Below, in pieces: positions 1 to 8,548 of a stretch of 64,000 nucleotides of DNA; within the stretch, counting starts at the first letter, position 1; each line of letters begins with the position of its first letter. Both the position numbers and the translations under genes were made by a program. Below the pieces are notes generated by a model, which saw only the letters and a list, made by a program, of their open reading frames with translations, was not told the origin of the DNA and searched no databases. Origin of the DNA: Nitrososphaera sp. (GTDB taxonomy: Archaea > Thermoproteota > Nitrososphaeria > Nitrososphaerales > Nitrososphaeraceae). The stretch lies in the NCBI RefSeq assembly GCF_013388945.1, contig NZ_JACAEH010000023.1:1-64000 (forward strand), given 5' to 3'.

Positions 1-112
1 CAGCCTGGTCAAAGGCGTGAGACCGGATAATCCGGCGCGAAGCTCAGATGTCCGACCCGACTGGGACACCTCATTCCTCAGGGATTCGTGGGTTCAAATC
101 CCACCCCCCGCA
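1..112 (+). tRNA. 3' portion of a class-II (Leu/Ser-type) tRNA gene truncated by the window edge, probably with an intron; anticodon not resolved
   Basis: T-arm GTGGG-TTCAAAT-CCCAC at 88-104, acceptor 3' strand CCCCCGC at 105-111, discriminator A at 112; variable-arm-like ATTCCTCAGGGATT just before; D-loop-like AGCCTGGTCAAAGGCG at 2-17; more sequence between D-arm and variable arm than a mature tRNA allows. Confidence 0.65.
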
Positions 113-116
113 CCTT

Positions 117-1715
117 TCACACCACAAACGCCTGCAGCTGCACCTCCGCCTTCCTTGTCCCAAGCCCGTTTTCGCCGGCAGAAAACCTGTAGCGCGCAAG
201 AAGCACCTCCGCGTCTGCGTCCACGCCGCTCTTGCCGTCCTTTAGCCTTACAAGCGTGCCTGCCTTTAACAGCGTGGCAGGCGCCCACACCTCCTTCACG
301 TCATAGAGCCGGCGCTGGAGCGCCGAATACTGCAGGATGCCAGTCAGGTATTGGTCCATTGCTTGTCTTTCTATTATCCAAGGCGCGTCTACCACGGCTT
401 CCACCACGCCGTACTTCCCTATCGAGACGGGGCTTGAGCATTCTACAAGAACCCTGCTGCTCGAGTACGTCCGGTGCGCAAGAGAATAGCTGTTCTCCTG
501 CACGGTCCAGCTCTCATTCTTGTAGGCGTTGACGCCAGACGCGCCGCCGTCGTGGTGCCACCGGAAATAATTCGACGAATCGCCCTGCCTTTTCAAAACT
601 ATCCAGTGCTTCTTGTCCACCTGTATGCGCCCGCCGCCGGCGATGTTGACGTTGATGCGGTTTACCGCAGTCGCGCTCGTGCCGACCAGGTTGCGGAATA
701 TAGTAAACGTCCCCACGACGTCGCCTTCCGGCCCCCCGTCGTCAAGCACCACCTGCCCCTGTATGTCCGGGGCAAGCGTCCCGACCCTTGAGAGTAGGAG
801 CGATATTGTGTTGACCCGGATTAGAGACGGCACAAACTGCGCTGCCCTGTCTGCGCTGTAGCACTCTATTGCGGCGCTGTCTGCAAAGCTGTCGGCGTCA
901 AGGTGCAGCTGCGTTCCGCCCCGGCCGTAGAGCCGGTTTGCAAACCCGTCGCTCTTTTTTATCGAGTCGCGAAAGTTCCACGGCCCGACGAAATACCCCA
1001 CGTTGTCCTGCTGGCCGCCGGCGTCGGAAATAGTCACGCCGCTGTGCGCAAGGGTAGGGTAGCGCATGAACGCCGAGTCGTTGGCGTCGATGCCGTATAT
1101 CGCCCCCGACGCCTCTGCAAGCCTGTCGGCTACCTGCTTCCACTCCACAAAAGGCTCCTTTATCGATGCGACGCGCTCTTGTATGTCCTGCACTCCTGCA
1201 GTCGAAAACGCCTCGGCAGGCTGCCCAATAGGCAGGTGGTCGCTGTCCTCAAAGAGGTCCTTGAACACCTCGGAGCACTTCATCTTCTCGTCTGACAGGT
1301 CTGGGTCCTCGCCGTTTTGCGCCCTGTCTGCAATCCGGTAAAAGTTGCCTATCCTCTCTTCCAGGCGCACGACGCTTGACCAGCCGTGCAGCTTTATTTC
1401 GTAAAGTCCGGTGGCGCTTCGCAGCACGTCAACCTGCCGGACAAATCCGGCCATGTAGTTTGAAAGCGACCCCTGCGTGTGCCCCAGCTGGATGACGACC
1501 TTGTTGCCGTTTCCGACCCTTGCGTCAAGCAACCTGCCGCTGTCCTCTATGTGGACCGTGAAGAGTCCCGGCTGTATCTCCCGGTCCTCGACTTCAAGTG
1601 CAAGAAGGCGCGGGCCGGAACTTGGAGGCGCAAAAGAGTCGTAGCTGAAAAACGTCTCGGTGCCGTCCCACTTTTTTACAGCCACTTTCGGCCGGATGTA
1701 GTCTGGCAGAGTCAT
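117..1715 (-). CDS. Tail/baseplate hub-like protein (532 aa)
   Basis: Follows the tape measure gene with ATGA overlap; 'FVRQVDVLRSATGLYEIKLHGW' style tail protein; position in operon. Confidence 0.6.
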   Translation of the reverse strand: MTLPDYIRPKVAVKKWDGTETFFSYDSFAPPSSGPRLLALEVEDREIQPGLFTVHIEDSGRLLDARVGNGNKVVIQLGHTQGSLSNYMAGFVRQVDVLRSATGLYEIKLHGWSSVVRLEERIGNFYRIADRAQNGEDPDLSDEKMKCSEVFKDLFEDSDHLPIGQPAEAFSTAGVQDIQERVASIKEPFVEWKQVADRLAEASGAIYGIDANDSAFMRYPTLAHSGVTISDAGGQQDNVGYFVGPWNFRDSIKKSDGFANRLYGRGGTQLHLDADSFADSAAIECYSADRAAQFVPSLIRVNTISLLLSRVGTLAPDIQGQVVLDDGGPEGDVVGTFTIFRNLVGTSATAVNRINVNIAGGGRIQVDKKHWIVLKRQGDSSNYFRWHHDGGASGVNAYKNESWTVQENSYSLAHRTYSSSRVLVECSSPVSIGKYGVVEAVVDAPWIIERQAMDQYLTGILQYSALQRRLYDVKEVWAPATLLKAGTLVRLKDGKSGVDADAEVLLARYRFSAGENGLGTRKAEVQLQAFVV

Positions 1716-3475
1716 CCTGCCATGTCACCAAGTTCCAGGTTGATGGTGCGCGCGACTTCCCTCTCACCGATGTAGACATGCACGGTTATCTTTGGAACAT
1801 TGGCAGGCGCCCTTGTCACGGACGCGCTCAGCGTGTCGGCAATGTGCACGGTGTCAACCGACCTGCTGCCTGCGAGCTGGTCTGAGATCCCGATGCTCTC
1901 TGAAATGCCGACTCTGGCCGGCGACGTGACCGTGGCCGATATAGGCGACGCCACTTCTTTTCGCTCAGACGCCCTCGTGACCGTCGCGCTTAATGTGTCG
2001 CTCACGCCGAGGCTTTCTGTAGTCCTGTTTGCAGCCGGCTGCAAGGTGTCGCCTACCGCAAGCGTCTCCTGTATGTCGCGCTTTATCGCCGCCTGGGCTT
2101 TCAGCGCCTCGAGTTTTCTAAACTCGTCTACCAGCTGCTGGCCGACCCTGCCCTCGTTCACCAGCCTTTCTACGCGCTCTAGCGACTGGCCTGCAGGAAC
2201 CGCTCCCAGCCGGCGCACGAGCGCCTCCTGCGCCTCTATCTGTTTGCGCAGGTCCTGCGCGACTGTCTCAGGCGCGGCCGTTTGCGCAGCTGGCGAGGGT
2301 GCAGCAGGCGAGATGTAGCTGACGCTAGGGCTTGTGCCTGACGCTTTGTGCAAGTCTTCGAGCGCGGCCTTGGCCCTGTTGACGTCGGATATCATCCTGT
2401 TTATCTCGGTGTTGAGCGAGTCGGCAAGTGCGTCGAATTCCTGGCTTCCAGTCTCTTTTGTGCTTGTAAACTGCGCCTTCAGCTCTTCAAGCGACGCGCC
2501 CTGGCTTGAAGTCGACGTCTGCGTGCTTGTTGCCATGCCTTCCATGCTTGACGACACGCCGGCACCCATCTTTTCTGCCTCTGCTCCTGCGTCTGGGAAA
2601 AGCGCCCGGGACGCCTCGCCAAGCCACTCCAAGAAAGGCCGCAGGACAGGGATAGCGTCGCCTATCGCCTTTCCCATAGCATGTATGGCGTCGCGCACGC
2701 CAAACGCGTTGGTGGACACAAGCGTCAGGGCGGTTGTTATGCCAATTAGCGCCCAGCCAAGCGGCCCTATGGAGAGCATCGTTGTCTTGACCGCAAGCCC
2801 GAACCCCCTGACGCCGGTCGCGGCCATGGCGCTTGCAATCGGGGTTGCGTGCAGGCTCGTGTTGGTGCCCCATATCGCCCCCGAAAGGTCTATTGACGAA
2901 AGCCGGGCTACAAGCATCGAGCCCTGCAGCGTCTTGACACCGCCGGCAAAGCTGCTGACAGCAGATATCGACGTCGGGATGACAGAGAGCGCGAACTTGA
3001 ACTGCGCCTCGCTCAGGTTCTCCTGGGCCATGCCCAGCTCCTCGGTCTTTATCCGCAGCGCGTCCTGCGCCGCCTGCACGCGCAGCTGCGCCTCCTCGTA
3101 CTGCGGGCCCGATTCTATGCCCTTGCCGACAAGCTCATTGAGAGCGTTCTGCGCCCCCAATAGGCCGGCCCGGGCAGAGGTGAGCCCTCTTTCGGCTTTT
3201 TCCACCCTGAGTTCGACTTTTTCAAGCGCGTCGTACTGGAAGTACAGACCAGAAGCGCTCTTGATTGCGCTGTTGAACTGGTTTGCAGAGGTGCCTATCT
3301 CTGTTGCAAGCTGCGTTATTGAAACCGAAGTGCTTTCCACTTTTGCAGAGCTCTGCGCCGACTCGTCGCCCAGCTGCCGTATTTGGTCGCTTACTGCGCG
3401 CAGCTGACGCATCGCGTCCGCGGAGCCCACTATCTGCAGGACATAAGTAAGAGGCGCGCTGGAAGACTCGCTCAA
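1712..3475 (-). CDS. Tail tape measure protein with C-terminal SDSL-like repeats
   Basis: Long coiled-coil and hydrophobic segments; position after chaperones and gp10-like gene. ORF is open from 3700, but TTG at 3475 is the likely start (upstream part overlaps another gene). C-terminus has TESLGVSDTLSATVTRA...SESIGISDQL...HIADTLSASVTRA. Confidence 0.75.
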   Translation of the reverse strand: MSESSSAPLTYVLQIVGSADAMRQLRAVSDQIRQLGDESAQSSAKVESTSVSITQLATEIGTSANQFNSAIKSASGLYFQYDALEKVELRVEKAERGLTSARAGLLGAQNALNELVGKGIESGPQYEEAQLRVQAAQDALRIKTEELGMAQENLSEAQFKFALSVIPTSISAVSSFAGGVKTLQGSMLVARLSSIDLSGAIWGTNTSLHATPIASAMAATGVRGFGLAVKTTMLSIGPLGWALIGITTALTLVSTNAFGVRDAIHAMGKAIGDAIPVLRPFLEWLGEASRALFPDAGAEAEKMGAGVSSSMEGMATSTQTSTSSQGASLEELKAQFTSTKETGSQEFDALADSLNTEINRMISDVNRAKAALEDLHKASGTSPSVSYISPAAPSPAAQTAAPETVAQDLRKQIEAQEALVRRLGAVPAGQSLERVERLVNEGRVGQQLVDEFRKLEALKAQAAIKRDIQETLAVGDTLQPAANRTTESLGVSDTLSATVTRASERKEVASPISATVTSPARVGISESIGISDQLAGSRSVDTVHIADTLSASVTRAPANVPKITVHVYIGEREVARTINLELGDMAG

Positions 3476-3509
3476 TGACGTATGCTTACTATTTTTTGAA
3501 AAAAAGGAA

Positions 3510-3890
3510 TTATCTCTGTTTACTGTGCAGCTGTCGTATGAACTCCTGGGCCGACTGCCTGTACATGTCCGGGAACCTTGCGCGCACCATCTCTGTTGCT
3601 TCTCGGATGAACGGCCGGGGTGCCATCTTTGAGGTGCCTTCGTGGACAAAGCCGGCGTAAGGCACGTCGTTGTAGAGGGTGGCAGAGTTCCAGCCGTCAA
3701 ACCTCAGCTTGTTGCCCGATGCAAGCCTGCCTGTCTTGACAGGCGTCCTGCTGATGGCAATCTGCAGCGCGGCTTCCATAATGGTCTTGAACTGCTCGCC
3801 CCCTATCTCTCCGCTTTCGATTGCCTTTGCAAGGTCGTCAAGAAGGCTTGCTGCTTCTGCGATTCCCTTGGATTCAAGCGTCCCTGGCAC
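3510..3890 (-). CDS. HK97 gp10-like neck/tail completion protein
   Basis: 'TPVKTGRLASGNKLRF...PYAGFVHEGTSKMAPRPFIREA' is typical of this family. Confidence 0.75.
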   Translation of the reverse strand: MPGTLESKGIAEAASLLDDLAKAIESGEIGGEQFKTIMEAALQIAISRTPVKTGRLASGNKLRFDGWNSATLYNDVPYAGFVHEGTSKMAPRPFIREATEMVRARFPDMYRQSAQEFIRQLHSKQR

Positions 3891-3928
3891 GAGAATATTT
3901 CATAGAGATATGAAAAAGAGAATTAGTA

Positions 3929-4132
3929 TCAGTGATCTGTCATCTTCTTTTTACCGGTAGCGTTGGCTGCCTTGCGCCTTGCCATTTCTTCATCTACTGC
4001 GTTTTGAACTTCTGCAGGCAATTCCTTGTAGGAAAAGACGCTTGTCTGTAACCCCAGGATTATGCCGCTAATGCGTATTTCCTTGGCACGTACATGTGGT
4101 GCAAAGGTGTTTTTGAAGGATTTAGTCGACAT
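3929..4132 (-). CDS. Small 'FKNTFAPHV' family protein, copy 1
   Basis: KSFKNTFAPHV...ISGIILGL...ELPAEVQNAVDEEMARRK; paralogous to ORFs at 11304, 11533 and 13795; start overlaps the end of the upstream gene. Confidence 0.7.
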   Translation of the reverse strand: MSTKSFKNTFAPHVRAKEIRISGIILGLQTSVFSYKELPAEVQNAVDEEMARRKAANATGKKKMTDH

Positions 4133-4778
4133 AGATGAAATCTACCTCGCCTTCTTTTGTCACGATCATCGCAGCTTCCTGATTATTTTCTCTCAACAGC
4201 TTTTTTACTTTTACTATGTCCAGTCCTATTTTCACGCTAGAAACGTCTGTGTACCTATCGCCTGAATCAGATTTCCAGACACCTAGTAGAGGTTCTTCGT
4301 TACTTTGGAGTAGGCGGTCATATGCTCTTTCAGTCTTGTCATTTAAATCGCCGATGTTGTTTGTAACGGCTATTACCGTCACATCATCATCTTTGCCATT
4401 CGAGAAATCCCTGTGAAACTCCTTGGCGACCTCTTTTCCACTTTTTAGACCATAGCCTTTGCCTGTCTTTGGACGGTAAGTGTACTCTTCAAACTCGGTT
4501 GTTGCGGCAAATTTTGCAAAGCTGTCTGCGGCGACGCGATATGAGGGCGGTTTTTGATTTGTTGTTTTGCTGCCATTTCCAGAACCACCACTCGCAAATC
4601 GACCGGTCTTTGGATCGTGATACGGATTGAATTCTCGGGTTGCACGTAATATTGCTTCACGTATCTGATCTTCAGAGTGCTCCTTGCCGCACTCTATACA
4701 CTTTGAGACGGCAGGATAGAAGCCGACCTTGTATAGATCAAAATACAAGCATAGATGTCGTGACCCTTTGGTTGGCAA
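4122..4778 (-). CDS. Putative effector-like protein with 'NPYHDPKTGRFASGG' linker and C-terminal domain shared with the portal C-terminus
   Basis: C-terminal part (YRPKTGKGYGLKSGKEVAKEF...VTVIAVTNNIGDLNDKTERAYDRL...GVWKSDSGDRYTDVSSVKIGL) aligns with portal residues after FDPDTGKGYAFKQ. Confidence 0.65.
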   Translation of the reverse strand: MPTKGSRHLCLYFDLYKVGFYPAVSKCIECGKEHSEDQIREAILRATREFNPYHDPKTGRFASGGSGNGSKTTNQKPPSYRVAADSFAKFAATTEFEEYTYRPKTGKGYGLKSGKEVAKEFHRDFSNGKDDDVTVIAVTNNIGDLNDKTERAYDRLLQSNEEPLLGVWKSDSGDRYTDVSSVKIGLDIVKVKKLLRENNQEAAMIVTKEGEVDFIYVD

Positions 4779-4819
4779 CGACTTAAACTGGAGTCAAAAA
4801 ACCAGAAAAGAACTAACGC

Positions 4820-5050
4820 TCATCCGACCTTCTTCCAGTCAGACCCGACACCTTGACGCGCAGACTCTAGCCGCAGGCATTCCCTGATATAGAAAAGATC
4901 AACATGGTACACAAACCCGCCGTTTATTTCCCAGGGCTTTATCCCGGCCTTCAGCAAGACCCATGTGTCGTAAACTTCCCTTGCCGCCCTTGTTCGCCAC
5001 TTCACGGCGCCGGAATAGAACAGCTTTTCAAGGTCCTCTAGGACAAAGGG
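4820..5050 (-). CDS. Tail assembly chaperone second frame (gpT-like extension), probably made by -1 frameshifting from the upstream gene
   Basis: Frame open from the slippery site (PFVLEDLEKLFYSGAVKWRTRAAREV...); ORF track reports only the GTG-initiated portion 4820-5005. Confidence 0.6.
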   Translation of the reverse strand, partial: PFVLEDLEKLFYSGAVKWRTRAAREVYDTWVLLKAGIKPWEINGGFVYHVDLFYIRECLRLESARQGVGSDWKKVG

Positions 5051-5394
5051 CGCCCGTTGGCCTCTTCCCAGGCAAGCGTGTCAAGCACTTCCTTCACCTC
5101 GGCCCACGGCAGGCTGTAGAACGTCTGCTCGTCCATGTGCAGGTAGTACTGCGCCATCCTTCTGTATATCTCGGCGGCCCTTCTTGCAGCATCCACCTTC
5201 TTGCCCGCCGGCATGTCCTCAAGCTCCGCCCTCATCGCCTCAAGCTCCTGGAACTGCTGCGTAGTTATCTTGTGCCGGGTGTATTTCACGCCGGCAAATT
5301 CAAACGACTCTTTTCGTGTCAGCTCCATTATCCTGTCGCGGTTTTGCGCCAAGATTTTTGCCACAAAGGCGCGCCAGGCGTCCTGCTCGCTCAT
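5038..5394 (-). CDS. Tail assembly chaperone (gpG-like)
   Basis: Small alpha-helical protein between tail tube and tape measure genes; ends just after CCCTTTG. Confidence 0.65.
   Translation of the reverse strand: MSEQDAWRAFVAKILAQNRDRIMELTRKESFEFAGVKYTRHKITTQQFQELEAMRAELEDMPAGKKVDAARRAAEIYRRMAQYYLHMDEQTFYSLPWAEVKEVLDTLAWEEANGRPLS
5044..5050 (-). other. Candidate programmed -1 ribosomal frameshift heptamer C_CCT_TTG
   Basis: Minus strand reads GGG CGC CCT TTG TCC TAG; the -1 frame reads CCC TTT GTC CTA GAG GAC CTT GAA and enters ORF 4820-5005. Confidence 0.7.
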
Positions 5395-6272
5395 CAGGCA
5401 GACACCGCCACCGACTTTGCGGTCCCTGCAAGCGTCTCCATCAGGTGCTTGCTGTTGCCGGCGTCGTTGCTCTTGCTGTGCCTTGTCAGGTAGAGGTCGA
5501 TGAGCGTTATCGTCTGTGACGGCGCAATCGTGTACGTCGCAGACCGGGCAGTAAGCGACTTTGTGTCTGAGCGCAGCACGTCGCTTTTCACCCAGGTGTC
5601 AAACTCGACTGAGATGTCGCGGTTTGTAGGAAGGATGAACTTTGCCTGCGTCTCGCCGTTTGGCTTTATCACCTCGAGATTCCAGTTGACAGTCACCTTG
5701 AACCGCGGGGTATCGTAGTTGACGCTGTTTATGGAAAGTGGGTTGGAGCCCGAGCTTGCGCCGGTGTACGGCGCCAGCGAGTCGGCGCCTGCGTAGGTGG
5801 GCGTGGTGAACGGGTCTGCAGTCACCGCGGCCGGGATGTCCTTGCACAGAAAGTTCTGCGAGACCTGCACCGCGGCCTCTGTTATCTCGATCTCAATCTG
5901 GTCGGTCCTTGCGCCCAGGAAGCGGTACCAGGTCTCCGCATCATTTACGAGCTGTGTGTAGGCAAACGAAAGCGACTTTTCTATTGTGCCTGCGCCTGAG
6001 GGAAGCTCGGTGCCGTAGCGCACAAGCGCCGTGTTGACCGGCTGGTAGCGCAGCTCAAACGAGTAGAGCTCGCCTGTCTTGAGCATCTGGTACAGATCCC
6101 TCGAGCCTGATTCGCGGTATTTCTGCGACGAGACCTCTGTGGTCTCGCGCAGCATCACGTTGTGGCCTGCTATCGTAAAGGCAGGAGACGAGGGAGTCTG
6201 GCCAAAAGTCGCCTCTTCAATAAACTGCAGCTTCTTCAGCACATTCCATGTTCCGGTGGGAGCGTAGGACAT
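5394..6272 (-). CDS. Major tail tube protein
   Basis: 292-aa beta-rich protein 'WNVLKKLQFIEEATFGQTPSSPAFTIAGHN...' immediately upstream of the chaperone pair. Confidence 0.72.
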   Translation of the reverse strand: MSYAPTGTWNVLKKLQFIEEATFGQTPSSPAFTIAGHNVMLRETTEVSSQKYRESGSRDLYQMLKTGELYSFELRYQPVNTALVRYGTELPSGAGTIEKSLSFAYTQLVNDAETWYRFLGARTDQIEIEITEAAVQVSQNFLCKDIPAAVTADPFTTPTYAGADSLAPYTGASSGSNPLSINSVNYDTPRFKVTVNWNLEVIKPNGETQAKFILPTNRDISVEFDTWVKSDVLRSDTKSLTARSATYTIAPSQTITLIDLYLTRHSKSNDAGNSKHLMETLAGTAKSVAVSA

Positions 6273-6390
6273 GGCTCAAGTGCACAGTAGTCATGCTAAG
6301 AGAACTAGTCGCCGGAGACTATATGGATGAGTGGCGGCGGTAAACCAGTTGCGCCGTATGTTTAAATAGAATCTTGACGTTTCCTGAATT

Positions 6391-6513
6391 ATGACGGTTC
6401 AGGGAAAGACTGAAACGCATCTGACGGCGGAGGAGCTGTTTGCCGTCATGGATAGGGCGCCCGACTTTTTCCGCGCGCTTCAACTTGAGGACATTAACGA
6501 GATCGAAAAGTGA
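6391..6513 (+). CDS. Small 40-aa ORF convergent with the Fic-like gene
   Basis: MTVQGKTETHLTAEELFAVMDRAPDFFRALQLEDINEIEK; TATA-like TTTAAATA at 6361, about 25 nt before ATG, compatible with a leaderless transcript. Confidence 0.4.
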   Translation: MTVQGKTETHLTAEELFAVMDRAPDFFRALQLEDINEIEK

Positions 6514-6976
6514 TAACCGAACGTTTTAGAAATTCTCTCACATCGTCAAAGTCCTTGTAATGACGCTGTACCCCTGTCAGCAGCCTGTGCATCTCCCGCT
6601 TTATGTCCAGTAACTCGATAAGCAGATCGTACCCGTTCCAGTTCAGAAATCTTATGCACGTTGCGGATGCCGATGTTTTGTTTCCATCGAAGAAAGGTCT
6701 CGACTCGGCGATTCCGTAAAGTATCCATGCCGCCATATTGATTATTCTTGTACGATGATCAGTTATACTCCTGAACTTCCCAAGCTGTTTGAAAATGGAG
6801 TCAAGTTCACCACGATTCACATCAAAATTATGCCCGCGCCTAGCCATCAGTCGCCGGTTGAATTCTATCAGCGCGTCGATGTCTTCCTTGCTGAATGATT
6901 CCTTGCCTATGACTGCCCACCACATTTGCCACCTAATAGGCTTTTCAGATCCAGTCTTGTACCTTGAAAGAAGCAT
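6494..6976 (-). CDS. Fic/Doc-family-like protein with Arg in place of the catalytic His
   Basis: 'IAESRPFFDGNKTSASATCIRFLNWNGYDL' resembles the Fic core HPFxDGNxR. Confidence 0.7.
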   Translation of the reverse strand: MLLSRYKTGSEKPIRWQMWWAVIGKESFSKEDIDALIEFNRRLMARRGHNFDVNRGELDSIFKQLGKFRSITDHRTRIINMAAWILYGIAESRPFFDGNKTSASATCIRFLNWNGYDLLIELLDIKREMHRLLTGVQRHYKDFDDVREFLKRSVITFRSR

Positions 6977-7456
6977 CTATGACGTATCTACCTTGTAGTA
7001 GATTACCCTGTGCTGGCCCACCAGGTGCCAGAACGACGTATCGGTGATGTCGGCAGGGTCGTGCGCAGTCGTCCACTGCTCGAGGCGCACAAGCAACACG
7101 CCCTGCCCAAGCGACGTCCTGTTCTGGGCGATTATCTTGTCGACGTGCTGCTTCATCCTGCGCAGCTGGTCCGGCTCTGCCAAGGTGACTCTTTTTACAA
7201 AGACGTGCACGTCGACAAGCGTCTCGTATGCGTACTTGGACCAGCCAGTGACTGCAGGCCTCGAAGTTGTGAGGACGTGCAGGCAGTGCACCGCATAATT
7301 TTTCATTATCCCCGCGCCCCAGCCGGTGCCAAACTCGACGTCGGCTGCGGCGGGGTCCGTCTCGGCCCACTGCGACTCTAGCTTTTCCTTGACAAGCGTT
7401 TCTATAGTCTTTGTGAGGTCGGAGGACTGCCCGGCAACCTTCCAAGTTTCAGACAT
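6977..7456 (-). CDS. Tail terminator/completion-like protein
   Basis: 159 aa, between connector and tail-tube genes; 'VDVHVFVKRVTLAEPDQLRRMKQHVDKII'. Confidence 0.45.
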   Translation of the reverse strand: MSETWKVAGQSSDLTKTIETLVKEKLESQWAETDPAAADVEFGTGWGAGIMKNYAVHCLHVLTTSRPAVTGWSKYAYETLVDVHVFVKRVTLAEPDQLRRMKQHVDKIIAQNRTSLGQGVLLVRLEQWTTAHDPADITDTSFWHLVGQHRVIYYKVDTS

Positions 7457-7489
7457 GGTTTTGAAAAGAAAAAAGAAAGAAAAGAGAAC

Positions 7490-7699
7490 TTAGCGGCCCC
7501 AGAGCGCGGTCACGATGCCGGCCCCAAAGCCGACTATGCCGCTCACAAACGCTATGCTCGCCTTTTCTGCGATTTCTGCGTTGTTTGTCAAAAGCGCGCC
7601 GGCGGACACAAGCGCTGTTATGGCGCCGGCAGAAACGATGATGGCTAGGATTATCTGCTTTGCGTTCAGGCTGACTTTTTCGACGGATGGATCGCTCAT
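7490..7699 (-). CDS. Small two-TM membrane protein (holin-like)
   Basis: ILAIIVSAGAITALVSAGALL and ASIAFVSGIVGFGAGIVTALW. Confidence 0.5.
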   Translation of the reverse strand: MSDPSVEKVSLNAKQIILAIIVSAGAITALVSAGALLTNNAEIAEKASIAFVSGIVGFGAGIVTALWGR

Positions 7700-7731
7700 T
7701 GCGATGTCTTTGGCGGAAACGGAAAAAAGAA

Positions 7732-8028
7732 CTAGCTCAGGCTGAAAAGATACAGGATCGCAGCAGCTACGATGCTAAAGCCTGCTCCAAACGCGGCCCC
7801 CAGCGCCAGCATCCTGACCTCCCACCTTTTCTGCCTTGCCTCCCTGCGGGTTGCATCCTCCCTGGCGTGCTCGTCGGCTATAGGGCCCAGAGTCTGCGCC
7901 AGCCGGTCTATCTTGCCCTCGATGCGCCTGTCGCACTCGTGCAAGCGCGCAAAGTGCTCGCTCACATCCTGCCTGAAATTTTGGAACTCATCTCGCGCAA
8001 TGTGGTCGAGTGCGCCCATGTCAGACAT
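7732..8028 (-). CDS. Coiled-coil protein with C-terminal TM segment
   Basis: MSDMGALDHIARDEFQNF...RMLALGAAFGAGFSIVAAAILYLF; likely start at 8028 within ORF 7732-8058. Confidence 0.5.
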   Translation of the reverse strand: MSDMGALDHIARDEFQNFRQDVSEHFARLHECDRRIEGKIDRLAQTLGPIADEHAREDATRREARQKRWEVRMLALGAAFGAGFSIVAAAILYLFSLS

Positions 8029-8380
8029 TCCCGCTAAATATCTCCCCTTCGCTTCCAAGCCTCAGCACGAACGCCTGCACTGCATGCTTGCTTGCCTCCA
8101 TGTATTTTGCTGCAAGCTCGGGCATGCGCCTTGCAAGGAAGAAAAGCGACGCAGCCCTGTCAGTGGCGGCGTCCCTTATAGACTGCGTCAGTATGTCGCC
8201 GGCAAGAGGCAGGGCAGGCAGGCTTTGCAGTTTCGAGTACCTGTTTGCGGCAATGTACAGCTCGTCGTCTATCTGCGAGTCTGCCTGCGCGCCCTTGGCG
8301 TTCAGCAGAGTGTCTTGCGACGTGTCAGTTGCCGATCCCAGGGTTATCTCGCGCAGGCGCGCAATCTCGTAATATGTCAT
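8021..8380 (-). CDS. Head-tail connector-like protein
   Basis: 119 aa helical protein directly downstream of the capsid gene. Confidence 0.4.
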   Translation of the reverse strand: MTYYEIARLREITLGSATDTSQDTLLNAKGAQADSQIDDELYIAANRYSKLQSLPALPLAGDILTQSIRDAATDRAASLFFLARRMPELAAKYMEASKHAVQAFVLRLGSEGEIFSGNV

Positions 8381-8412
8381 GGGAAAAGTACCGCAAAAAA
8401 TGAAAAAGAGAA

Positions 8413-8538
8413 TTACCGGCGCTTTGACTTGAGCGCCTCTATCTCGTCGACTATGGTCTTCAAGAGCTCGTTGGTGTTGCTCCTGCCCGACTCGCCCTCC
8501 CGGAGATATTTCTCAAAAATGGCCTTGAGGTCCGCCAT
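8413..8538 (-). CDS. Small 41-aa coiled-coil ORF
   Basis: MADLKAIFEKYLREGESGRSNTNELLKTIVDEIEALKSKRR, between MCP and connector genes. Confidence 0.45.
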   Translation of the reverse strand: MADLKAIFEKYLREGESGRSNTNELLKTIVDEIEALKSKRR

Positions 8539-8548
8539 CTTTCTCACC

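Noticed and set aside
2334-3407. 357-aa plus-strand ORF across the tape measure gene
   Set aside because: Antisense of the tape measure protein in high-GC sequence; no recognisable domain.
3476-3700. N-terminal extension of the tape measure ORF
   Set aside because: Low-complexity translation overlapping the gp10-like gene in another frame; TTG at 3475 is a better start.
5500-5847. Small ORFs on both strands within the tail tube gene
   Set aside because: Shadow frames of a well-supported CDS.
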